NCBI GenBank assembly: GCA_040007195.1 | Contig: JBDTVQ010000248.1 | Span: 1-10,375 of the forward strand | Direction: 5' to 3' | DNA: 10,375 nucleotides | From: JAFLBB01 sp040007195 | Lineage (GTDB): Bacteria > Acidobacteriota > Terriglobia > Bryobacterales > Bryobacteraceae | Shown here: positions 1 through 5,295 of the stretch, one piece after another | Position numbering within the stretch: the first letter of the stretch is position 1 | Layout: each line of letters starts with the position of its first letter | The notes under the pieces: model-generated | The model's input: only the letters and a program-made list of their open reading frames with translations | Databases searched by the model: none | What the model was told of the DNA's origin: nothing | Position numbers and translations under genes: made by a program

Positions 1-357
1 CAGCAGAGCGGCGGACCATTGCTTTCCGACTTGAGTCCGGCGATTCGCGTTTTCGAGCGAGGGAAGGCGTTTTCCTACGGGGTCACTATTTACAACGCCC
101 CGCTGGACGCGAATTCGCAGCAACCACCGCTGGAATTGCAGCCCAGATTGATGCGCGGAGATCAGGTGGTTTGGGAAGGACGCCGCTTCCCGGTGATTCT
201 GGCGGCGGGAACCGATCCAACACGCATTCCCGCCGGTGGCGTATTGACGCTTGGCCCCAAGACGGCGCCGGGCGATTACACTCTTTCTGTTCAGTTGATC
301 GACAGAGCGTCGAAGCGGGAATTCCTCGATCAATCGATCGATTTCGAACTGCGCTGA
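1..357 (+). CDS. C-terminal fragment of an acidobacterial VWFA-related domain protein (5' truncated by window edge)
   Basis: The frame is open from base 1 and ends in TGA at 355-357, giving 118 residues of a longer protein whose start lies outside the window. The visible part has no VWA domain. It matches what I know of the C-terminal region of acidobacterial VWFA-related proteins: an SPAIRVFERG stretch, a YGVTIYNA strand, a segment about a value being 'bound' (RLMRGDQVVWEG), then IPAGGVLTLGP and PGDYTLSVQLIDR, ending in IDFELR. This looks like a β-sandwich extension. Members of this family are usually exported. The TTG at 19 is not a credible start because the reading frame continues upstream without a stop. 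The next gene converges from the other strand after a 10 bp gap. The family call rests on recall of the conserved tail; another β-sandwich protein is possible. Confidence 0.72.
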   Translation, partial: QQSGGPLLSDLSPAIRVFERGKAFSYGVTIYNAPLDANSQQPPLELQPRLMRGDQVVWEGRRFPVILAAGTDPTRIPAGGVLTLGPKTAPGDYTLSVQLIDRASKREFLDQSIDFELR

Positions 358-367
358 GTGCCTATGG

Positions 368-757
368 CTAGCGCTTCAAACCATCGGCGGCATCGGCGCC
401 ATAAAAGAACTCCTCGCGGGTGATCTTGTCGCCGGAGACGGTGTAGACGGCGATTTCGGCAACGCTGACTCGTTTGCCGGTGGACTTGGGCGTGATATCG
501 AAAACGAAGTTCACGGCGAAACGGTCCTGCAGAATGTAAGGTCCCGTGCAGGTTGCGCCGTTGATTTCGTTCAGGCCTGCCCAGCCGGCGCTCTTCTCGA
601 TGACGGCCGCCTTGCCGGCGGTCTCCAGGGAACCATTGGGACGCGGGGAGGCTTCGACACTCACAATGTTGTCGGCGTAGAGCTCCTTCATTGCGTCAAA
701 ATTCTTGAACTGGCTGCAGAGTTCTACGAAACGTGCTGCTACTGATGCTGTGCTCAT
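368..757 (-). CDS. SnoaL/NTF2-like fold protein, function unknown
   Basis: A 129-residue soluble protein without signal peptide or membrane segment. The N-terminal helix followed by FDAMKELYADNIVSVEA (about residues 20-36), the EKSAGW helix, and the strands RFAVNFVFDIT, VSVAEIAVYTV and KITREEFFYG are typical of the SnoaL-like/NTF2 α+β cone fold, in length (about 120-140 residues) and in strand order. Such proteins are diverse in role (ketosteroid isomerase-like enzymes, stress-associated small-ligand pockets), so no reaction is assigned. The start chosen is ATG at 757, preceded by an AGG at about -4; the open frame extends to an ATG at 826, but those 23 extra residues are unlike the fold and would overlap the start of the divergent gene at 819. 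It is transcribed divergently from the SMP-30-like gene, with 61 bp between the starts, and converges on the fragment at 1-357. Confidence 0.82.
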   Translation of the reverse strand: MSTASVAARFVELCSQFKNFDAMKELYADNIVSVEASPRPNGSLETAGKAAVIEKSAGWAGLNEINGATCTGPYILQDRFAVNFVFDITPKSTGKRVSVAEIAVYTVSGDKITREEFFYGADAADGLKR

Positions 758-803
758 ACCTGATGATACCGGCGGGCCTACGCGCGTTACACACCCGATT
801 GGG

Positions 804-810
804 GTATACA
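804..810 (+). promoter_or_regulatory. candidate -10 element for a near-leaderless SMP-30-like mRNA
   Basis: The sequence GTATACA lies 8 bp before the ATG at 819. If TATACA (805-810) is a -10 box, transcription would begin about 5-8 bases later, almost at the start codon, which fits the absence of a Shine-Dalgarno site there. No convincing -35 hexamer is seen at the right distance, so confidence is low. Confidence 0.3.
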
Positions 811-818
811 CTCTCCCT

Positions 819-1817
819 ATGCGCAAACTTGTGCTCGCCGCCGCCTTGTCCCTGGCCGCATTCGCTCAGGACACGACCAATTTCCCTGTTTTCGGCAAAA
901 TTATCCGCCTCGATCCCCGTTTGGATCAACTTCTGGCCCCCGACGCCAAGCTCGAAATGATCTCGTGCTGCTTCGACTGGGCGGAGGGCCCGACGTGGGA
1001 CCGCAAGGGTGGGTTCGTTTTGTTCTCCGATATTCCACGCAACTCGGTGATGAAGTGGAAGGAAGGAGAGGGGATCAGTGTCTATCTGAATCCGTCAGGA
1101 TTCACGGGCAAATTGCCGTATGGTAAGGAGCCGGGCTCGAACGGCCTGTTCATGGACGCCGACGGCAAGCTGTATTCGGCCGAGCACGGCGACCGGCGCA
1201 TCTCCGTTCTGTATCCCGACGGCGGCAAACGTACACTCGCCGATAACTATCAAGGCAAGCGGCTGAACTCGCCAAACGACCTGGCAAAGCATTCGTCGGG
1301 CGCGATCTATTTCACCGATCCGCCTTACGGGCTGCCCGACAATGTGGACGATAAGCGCAAGGAGCTAGATTTCCAGGGTGTGTACCGCGTGACGCCCGAC
1401 GGCAAAGTGACGCTGCTGACGAAGGAGTTCACGCGGCCAAACGGCATTGCTTTTTCGCCGGATGAGAAGACGCTCTACGTGGCGCAGTCAGATCCGGAGA
1501 AGGCGATCTGGAAGGCATTCCCGGTGAAGGCCGACGGAACACTGGGCACGGGAAAAGTGGTTGCCGACGTAACGTCGATGGTGGGCAAGATGAAGGGACT
1601 GCCGGACGGCATGAAAGTCGACAAGGCCGGCAACCTGTGGGCAAGCGGGCCGGGCGGCATCCACATTATGGCGCCCGACGGGACGGCTCTAGGACGCATC
1701 GAAACGGGCGAGGCGACAGCCAACTGTGCGTTCGGCGACGACGGTTCGACGCTGTTCATTACGGCTGATATGTATCTGGCGCGGGTGAAGACGAAGACGA
1801 AGGGGACGGGCTGGTAG
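819..1817 (+). CDS. exported SMP-30/gluconolactonase/LRE-family β-propeller protein
   Basis: A 332-residue protein with an N-terminal signal peptide (MRKLVLAAALSLAAFA, likely cut before QDTT). The rest has the six-bladed propeller signature of the SMP-30/gluconolactonase family, whose members hydrolyse lactones using one divalent metal. Candidate metal ligands are visible: E56 in WAEGPTW, N153 in LNSPNDL, N208 in RPNGIAFS and D263 in LPDGMKVD. Further blade motifs are SNGLFMDADGKLY (107-119), IYFTDPPYGL (163-172) and TLYVAQSD (218-225). Length is usual for the exported members of the family. The open frame goes up to 705, but the ATG at 819 is chosen because the signal peptide begins there and the longer form would overlap the divergent SnoaL-like gene. 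The substrate is unknown; acidobacterial members are often linked to sugar use. Its 3' end overlaps the opposing membrane protein gene by 59 bp. Confidence 0.88.
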   Translation: MRKLVLAAALSLAAFAQDTTNFPVFGKIIRLDPRLDQLLAPDAKLEMISCCFDWAEGPTWDRKGGFVLFSDIPRNSVMKWKEGEGISVYLNPSGFTGKLPYGKEPGSNGLFMDADGKLYSAEHGDRRISVLYPDGGKRTLADNYQGKRLNSPNDLAKHSSGAIYFTDPPYGLPDNVDDKRKELDFQGVYRVTPDGKVTLLTKEFTRPNGIAFSPDEKTLYVAQSDPEKAIWKAFPVKADGTLGTGKVVADVTSMVGKMKGLPDGMKVDKAGNLWASGPGGIHIMAPDGTALGRIETGEATANCAFGDDGSTLFITADMYLARVKTKTKGTGW

Positions 1818-2046
1818 CCGCCGGTTGCGGAGGGGGTTCTTTAGGTTTGTCGCCACCCATGACGCCGGCCTTTTCGGCTTTGTCTTTGGCCCAATTGAGC
1901 AGGCGCTTGATGGGAGGGAAGTAGTCGCCAAGGATGACCAGGCCCGGGATGAGAAAGACCCAGCCGGGCATGATCGGCAGGATCAAGCCGATGATTCCGA
2001 GGATGACAAGGCCAATACCGAGGGCCACTCGCAGCGCGTGACGCAT
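1759..2046 (-). CDS. small PGPGW-type membrane protein
   Basis: A 95-residue protein made of a short basic N-terminus, a hydrophobic stretch at about residues 7-25, a conserved turn LPIMPGW (23-29), and a second hydrophobic stretch at about 29-41, followed by an amphipathic basic segment (PPIKRLLNWAKDKAEK). The Gly-rich helix, the Pro-Gly-Trp turn and the following PG are the hallmarks of the small PGPGW family of putative transmembrane proteins, whose function is not known. It probably forms an inner-membrane hairpin with a cytoplasmic tail. The tail from residue 69 on is Pro/Ser-rich, and its last 19 residues are encoded antisense to the end of the SMP-30-like gene. No clear Shine-Dalgarno site precedes the ATG; a terminator-like hairpin with its T-tract ends only 4 bp upstream, so it needs its own promoter or read-through. 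Confidence 0.8.
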   Translation of the reverse strand: MRHALRVALGIGLVILGIIGLILPIMPGWVFLIPGLVILGDYFPPIKRLLNWAKDKAEKAGVMGGDKPKEPPPQPAATSPSPSSSSSPAPDTYQP

Positions 2047-2050
2047 AGCT

Positions 2051-2087
2051 AAAAAGAAAGCGGGAGGACCACGAAAGGCCTCCCCGC
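2051..2087 (-). terminator. rho-independent terminator of the five-gene secreted-protein run
   Basis: Read on the minus strand, the arm GCGGGGAGG (2087-2079) pairs with CCTCCCGC (2067-2060) with one bulged G and an 11-base loop, and is followed directly by TTTCTTTTT (2059-2051). This is a classic strong stem plus T-tract. It lies 47 bp after the stop of the last paralogue gene at 2135 and ends 4 bp before the ATG of the PGPGW gene, so it may also act as an attenuator for that gene. Confidence 0.85.
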
Positions 2088-2091
2088 CTCT

Positions 2092-2097
2092 ATTATC
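2092..2097 (-). promoter_or_regulatory. possible -10 element for the PGPGW gene
   Basis: On the minus strand GATAAT (one mismatch to TATAAT) lies just upstream of the terminator hairpin. A start about 7 bases downstream would fall inside the first stem arm, so such a transcript could not form the full hairpin and would escape termination. No good -35 hexamer is visible, so this is a weak candidate. Confidence 0.25.
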
Positions 2098-2134
2098 ATC
2101 TGACTCGCCTGCGGGGCAGCGCGTTTCGAGCTGC

Positions 2135-2632
2135 TTACTGCACGTTTTCGAAGTACCCGGCGAATTTGATCACGCAATTCGTGTTTTGGGTGCCGTTGTC
2201 GATCAGGGCAATCCCCAGTGACACTTTCCCGCCGGCCTTCACATACATCCGCACGGGCGAGGCGACGGTCCACAATCCGCGTCCGTTGAACGAGCTCAAC
2301 AGCACCGGCGGAATCTGCCTGATGTGAATGCCGGTGGTCAGGCTGACCCCTCCCCATGCATCTGCCAGTGCCTTGGTGCAGATTCCCGAAACATCTTCGA
2401 TCACCAGGACCTTTCCGTCCGGCACTGTGTCGCCGAGCTGCTGGTCGAAGTTCCGCAGGAGACAGTCTGCCTGGAAGCCGGAATATCCGGCGTCGAAATT
2501 CGTGGAGCACTGCCCGAACACGGCCGAACGGCCGGGCTTTTCCATCTCGCGGACAGGGTTGGAATATCCCTGAGCGAAGGCGGCGCCCGCTACGGCGGCC
2601 GCGATCACGATTGATTTGAGTAAGTTGTTCAT
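2135..2632 (-). CDS. small secreted four-cysteine protein, paralogue A1 (last gene of the run)
   Basis: A 165-residue protein of a family I do not recognise. A signal peptide (residues 1-20, ending GAAFA) is followed by a mature start QGYSNPVREMEK. Cysteines are at 42, 57, 85 and 153, matching all three neighbours and suggesting two disulfide bonds outside the cytoplasm. Shared motifs are VPDGKVLVIEDVS (70-82), VRMYVKAGGKVSLGIAL (127-143) and the closing NCVIKFAGYF (152-161). The alternating hydrophobic pattern suggests an all-β domain. It is closest to A2 (3645-4151), sharing PVREMEK, RSAV, FDAGYSG/FNAGYSG and LVIEDVS. The start is ATG at 2632, with AGAGGA (2641-2646) 8 bases ahead. A gap of 25 bp separates it from the previous gene, and a terminator follows at 2051-2087. 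Function is unknown; a surface or matrix role is only a guess from export and linkage to a PEP-CTERM gene. Confidence 0.82.
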   Translation of the reverse strand: MNNLLKSIVIAAAVAGAAFAQGYSNPVREMEKPGRSAVFGQCSTNFDAGYSGFQADCLLRNFDQQLGDTVPDGKVLVIEDVSGICTKALADAWGGVSLTTGIHIRQIPPVLLSSFNGRGLWTVASPVRMYVKAGGKVSLGIALIDNGTQNTNCVIKFAGYFENVQ

Positions 2633-2657
2633 TGATGGATTCCTCTGCTAGTCGGTG

Positions 2658-3125
2658 TTAGTTGGCGTCGACCAGGTAACCCTGGATGGAGACGCTGCAG
2701 TTGGGCGAAGCGGCGACGTTGCCGGTGAGAATCGCTTGCGCGAGTAGGGTGCCGGCCTCGGTGCTCATGAACACGGTGCGTGCGGCGACTTTGGCGCGTG
2801 TGCCGGCGAAGGCCGGGGTGGCATCTTCCATCGCCAGGATGACGAAGCCGCCGGAGTAGCTGGCCAGATACCCATAGCTGATATTGGCCGCCGAGTGGAC
2901 CGAGCAAACGAAGCTCGCATCGCGCACGGCAAGACGCTTTCCGGCAGGAACCGTCGCGAGTTGGCAGCCGCCCGTTCCTGGCACTCCCTGCCAGGTCATC
3001 TGGCAGGATGCCGTAAAGGGGTTGCGGGTGGGGTCGTTGACGTCGCGCACCGGCTGCGAGTAAGTCTGCGCCGAGGCGCAAAGGGCTGCCGAAGTCAAAA
3101 GTAAGATGGACAATATTTGTCTCAT
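2658..3125 (-). CDS. small secreted four-cysteine protein, paralogue B1
   Basis: A 155-residue protein of the same unrecognised exported family, subtype B. The signal peptide covers residues 1-19 (ending LCASA; the Cys at 16 is not in a convincing lipobox because the mature start is Gln, as in the paralogues). The mature protein starts QTYSQPVRDVNDPT. Cysteines are at 41, 54, 74 and 143. Other shared parts are TVPAGKRLAVRD (58-69) and the C-terminal NCSVSIQGYLVD (142-153), which is identical in B2. It lacks the REMEK and VIEDVS signatures of subtype A. The ATG at 3125 is preceded by the strong site GAGGAGGAGA (3134-3143) at 8 bases, the same ten bases that precede the PEP-CTERM gene. The gaps are 39 bp upstream and 25 bp downstream. 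The role is unknown; the context points to a co-produced exported set. Confidence 0.82.
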   Translation of the reverse strand: MRQILSILLLTSAALCASAQTYSQPVRDVNDPTRNPFTASCQMTWQGVPGTGGCQLATVPAGKRLAVRDASFVCSVHSAANISYGYLASYSGGFVILAMEDATPAFAGTRAKVAARTVFMSTEAGTLLAQAILTGNVAASPNCSVSIQGYLVDAN

Positions 3126-3164
3126 GATTTGTGTCTCCTCCTCAATCTGAATTCAATTTTTTCG

Positions 3165-3632
3165 TTAGGGCTGCTGGTCTACCAGGTAGCCTTGAATACT
3201 CACCGAGCAGTTGGATGTAGACGGCACGCCCGCGGCCAGCCAGACCTTGGCCTCTACCGGCCCGGCGAGGCTTTGAAAGAAAACCTGGCGCGCGCCCGCC
3301 GACCACTTCGCGTTGGGGAAGTTGGAAGGCACCGCCACCAGATTCTCTGCGGAGGGAGCCGCCGTGGAGGATGAGAGCAGGCCGTAGCTCACACTACCGG
3401 TGAGATCGGTCGAGCACGTGACGGCGATTTCGCGCACGGAGAGCCGCTTGCCCGCGGGAACGGTGTAGAGCGGGCACGTACCCAGTCCGATGGTGGAAAA
3501 CTGGATGGTGCACGAGGCAGTCATGGGCGAGTGCGTGGGATCGTTCACGTTCCGCACGGGAGTTGAGAAAGTCTGCGCCTGAGCCGCGAGGGCGGCGGCA
3601 CAGAGCAGGATCGCTGCAGTGGTGATTTTCAT
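3165..3632 (-). CDS. small secreted four-cysteine protein, paralogue B2
   Basis: A 155-residue exported protein. The signal peptide is residues 1-19 (ending LAAQA), and the mature form starts QTFSTPVRNVNDPT. Cysteines are at 41, 53, 73 and 142. The motif TVPAGKRLSVRE (57-68) and the tail NCSVSIQGYLVD (141-152) tie it to B1; N-V-N-D-P-T and P-x-T-A-S-C (36-41) are also shared, so B1 and B2 are the closest pair on this side. The middle (about 85-115), with its Ala/Ser/Asn-rich loop, is the most divergent part and may carry specificity. The start at 3632 is only 12 bp after the stop of A2, and its ribosome site AGGGAA (3641-3646) overlaps that TAG stop, which favours translational coupling with A2. 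I find no enzymatic motif. An all-β fold is inferred from hydrophobic alternation only. Confidence 0.82.
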   Translation of the reverse strand: MKITTAAILLCAAALAAQAQTFSTPVRNVNDPTHSPMTASCTIQFSTIGLGTCPLYTVPAGKRLSVREIAVTCSTDLTGSVSYGLLSSSTAAPSAENLVAVPSNFPNAKWSAGARQVFFQSLAGPVEAKVWLAAGVPSTSNCSVSIQGYLVDQQP

Positions 3633-3644
3633 TGTTTTCTTTCC

Positions 3645-4151
3645 CTACTGGACGCTGACAAGGTGTCCCGAGAAACGGACGGTGCAGGCGGAATTTAGGG
3701 ACGCCGGGCCGACGAGGTTGAGGTAGGCCATCACCTTGTCGCCTCCGCGTGCGTACAGCTTGATGCGCTCGGAGGCCAGCAGCAACTGGTAGCCGCTGGA
3801 AAACGTGGCTTGGTTCACCAGTGGCAGATACCGGTCCTGGGAGGTCGCGTTGAGCGCCAGTGCCGCCCATTTATCGGCGGTCGCCTTCTGGCAGGCTGCC
3901 GACACGTCTTCGATCACCAGAATCTTGCCTTGCGGCACGACCGTGCCGATGACCTGGGTGAAGTCAGAGAGTGTACAGTCGGCCGCCGCCGTAAGCCCAC
4001 TGTAGCCGGCATTGAACTGAATGGGGCAGACGCCGCGCACGGCGGAACGCGCTTCTTTCTCCATTTCGCGCACGGGTTGCGAGAATCCTTGCGCCGCGGC
4101 GGCCGCGGCCGTCAGCAGGCACACTACGAGCGATTGCGTGATGAGTCGCAT
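3645..4151 (-). CDS. small secreted four-cysteine protein, paralogue A2 (first of the four)
   Basis: A 168-residue exported protein. The signal peptide is residues 1-20 with a run of alanines, and the mature form starts QGFSQPVREMEK. Mature cysteines are at 42, 59, 87 and 156; the Cys at 11 is inside the signal peptide. The motif VVPQGKILVIEDVS (71-84), IKLYARGGDKVMAYLNLVG (130-148) and the closing ACTVRFSGHLVSV (155-167) align with A1, making A1 and A2 the flanking pair around B1 and B2. The ATG at 4151 is preceded by GAGGAGGA (4160-4167). The gap to the stop of the PEP-CTERM gene is 25 bp, so the two should be on one mRNA. No known domain is recognised. What it binds or builds cannot be read from the sequence; conserved disulfide-type cysteines and export are the firm observations. 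Confidence 0.82.
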   Translation of the reverse strand: MRLITQSLVVCLLTAAAAAAQGFSQPVREMEKEARSAVRGVCPIQFNAGYSGLTAAADCTLSDFTQVIGTVVPQGKILVIEDVSAACQKATADKWAALALNATSQDRYLPLVNQATFSSGYQLLLASERIKLYARGGDKVMAYLNLVGPASLNSACTVRFSGHLVSVQ

Positions 4152-4176
4152 TGATTTAGTCCTCCTCTAGTTGTCT

Positions 4177-5124
4177 TTACTGGTTGTGTTTTTGCCGGCG
4201 GCGCGAGTGGCTTGCCGCCAGCAGGATGATGCCGATTCCCGCCATGGCCCAAGTGCCCGGTTCGGGTACTTCGCCCGGTGTGCCACCGGGGCCATCACCC
4301 GGACCTTCGCCCGTAAGTTCATCGGCGATGGAGGTGAGCGCGCCGTAATAGTAGCCCTGGCCGACGCCGAACTGCGCCGATGCTGTTCCGGTTCCCGGAT
4401 CGAGCGTCACGAGGGTGCCGTTCGCCGAGAAATCCAGATCGATGGCGTAATAGGTTCCGGCAGCCGGGTCGTAGTAGAAACCGCCCGAGAGGTAACCGCC
4501 AAACCCCTGGCCAACCGCGGTAACCTGTTGGCCCCCGAGGTCAATCTGGTGGATCTGCCATTGGCCCTGTTCATTGATAAACAGCCCCTCGAGCCCGGAC
4601 GGTCCCCAAGTCATGCCGCCCAGGCTCACACCCCATGCTGGTGCATAGTCGAACACCGGCGTCGCCGACTGTCCCGCGGCGTCTATCTCCATAAAGGTCA
4701 CATAGCCGAGTCCTTGCGTATAGAGGGCATAGAAGCGGTCCAACGTCTCGCAGTAGGTGAGGCCGTAGAAGAAGCCGTCGGGCAGGAAGTGGGCGAACGA
4801 ATCGAAACTGCCGCCGCCGTTAGCAGCGAAAGCCACCATCGTGTTGCTGCCGTAGCCATCGTTGTGGATGGAGTAAAGCAGGGCATCGAGCGGCCGGAAG
4901 GTCAGTCCGCCGATGAACCCCTGGCTGCCATCGCCGAGATCGTATAGTTCACCAGCCGTCGAATTGGCTGTATTGATCTGGTTCACCTGGCGCGGGATGC
5001 CTTGTAAAGGTCCCTGCTGGGTGTCGCCAGAGATAGAGATTAAAATAGGGGCCGCCGAGGCAACTTCTCCTCCCGCCAGCAGCAGCCCCAAAAGGCCAAC
5101 TTGGATCACCGTAAAACGCTTCAT
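4177..5124 (-). CDS. PEP-CTERM sorting-domain protein with internal propeller-like repeats
   Basis: A 315-residue exported protein. The signal peptide is residues 1-24 (MKRFTVIQ... ending EVASA). The C-terminus has a Gly/Pro-rich linker (about 270-284), then VPEPGTWAMAG (286-296), a hydrophobic helix (GIGIILLAA) and a basic end SRRRQKHNQ: the full PEP-CTERM signal, known to be recognised and cut by an exosortase for delivery to the surface or extracellular matrix. The exosortase gene is not in this window. Between these, five units of the type GGLTFxP...LLYSI recur (GGLTFRPLDALLYSI, YGLTYCETLDRFYAL, GGMTWGPSGLEGLFI, GGFYYDPAAGTYYAI, YGALTSIADEL), resembling β-propeller blades. The frame is open to 5214, but ATG 5124 is chosen for its signal peptide and the strong ribosome site just ahead. 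First gene of the five-gene run. The ligand is unknown. Confidence 0.88.
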   Translation of the reverse strand: MKRFTVIQVGLLGLLLAGGEVASAAPILISISGDTQQGPLQGIPRQVNQINTANSTAGELYDLGDGSQGFIGGLTFRPLDALLYSIHNDGYGSNTMVAFAANGGGSFDSFAHFLPDGFFYGLTYCETLDRFYALYTQGLGYVTFMEIDAAGQSATPVFDYAPAWGVSLGGMTWGPSGLEGLFINEQGQWQIHQIDLGGQQVTAVGQGFGGYLSGGFYYDPAAGTYYAIDLDFSANGTLVTLDPGTGTASAQFGVGQGYYYGALTSIADELTGEGPGDGPGGTPGEVPEPGTWAMAGIGIILLAASHSRRRQKHNQ

Positions 5125-5129
5125 CTGTC

Positions 5130-5139
5130 TCTCCTCCTC
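5130..5139 (-). promoter_or_regulatory. strong ribosome-binding site that fixes the PEP-CTERM gene start
   Basis: GAGGAGGAGA on the minus strand lies 5 bases before ATG 5124. The same ten bases stand before B1 (3134-3143), and an 8-base version stands before A2 (4160-4167). This decides against the start at 5214, whose extra 30 residues are Arg-rich and would place the signal peptide inside the protein. Confidence 0.85.
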
Positions 5140-5166
5140 AGGATGTGTCCGGCTTGGCGCTCTGCT

Positions 5167-5181
5167 GCGAGCCCGGCTCGC
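5167..5181. repeat. 15-bp perfect dyad with one central base
   Basis: GCGAGCC-C-GGCTCGC: two 7-base arms around one base, in the leader region about 43-57 bp upstream of the PEP-CTERM start. As RNA it could form a 6-bp stem with a 3-base loop. It may be an operator or a leader hairpin. No T-tract follows, so it is not an intrinsic terminator. Confidence 0.5.
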
Positions 5182-5260
5182 CACTGCCCGGCGCAAGCCC
5201 GTCACAGGAAACACAAGCGCGGTGAAGCGGTGATTTGGATGTCAGGAGACAGTTAGCGCG

Positions 5261-5274
5261 ACGTTATGTAACGT
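5261..5274. promoter_or_regulatory. 14-bp perfect dyad, possible operator of the secreted-protein run
   Basis: ACGTTA-TG-TAACGT is a perfect inverted repeat with a two-base centre, 137-150 bp upstream of the PEP-CTERM gene and 22 bp downstream of the end of the FlgO/TPR gene. It is AT-richer than its surroundings, as expected of a binding site for a dimeric regulator. The regulator is unknown, and no promoter hexamers were assigned with confidence. Confidence 0.45.
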
Positions 5275-5295
5275 GAGGAAGGAGAATAAAATCTG

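Noticed and set aside
705..818. N-terminal extension of the SMP-30-like protein
   Set aside because: It would bury the signal peptide and overlap the divergent SnoaL-like gene; the added residues have no domain features.
2049..2510. Minus-strand 153-codon frame overlapping paralogue A1
   Set aside because: Arg/Pro-rich out-of-frame reading of A1, and its end overlaps the terminator hairpin; A1 has the signal peptide and family motifs.
3060..3130. Lipoprotein reading of paralogue B1 (Cys at residue 16)
   Set aside because: The Cys sits inside the hydrophobic region in TSAALCASAQ, but the other three paralogues are cut just before the Gln, and two of them also have a non-lipobox signal-peptide Cys at residue 11.
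4171..4947. Plus-strand open frame of 258 codons
   Set aside because: It lies antisense to the PEP-CTERM gene, which has a signal peptide, sorting tail and strong ribosome site. The opposite frame reads as Arg/Glu/Val-rich sequence without motifs, as is common in high-GC DNA.
5125..5214. N-terminal extension of the PEP-CTERM protein
   Set aside because: Arg-rich 30 residues ahead of a clear signal peptide; the ribosome site at 5130-5139 lies inside this stretch and points to ATG 5124.
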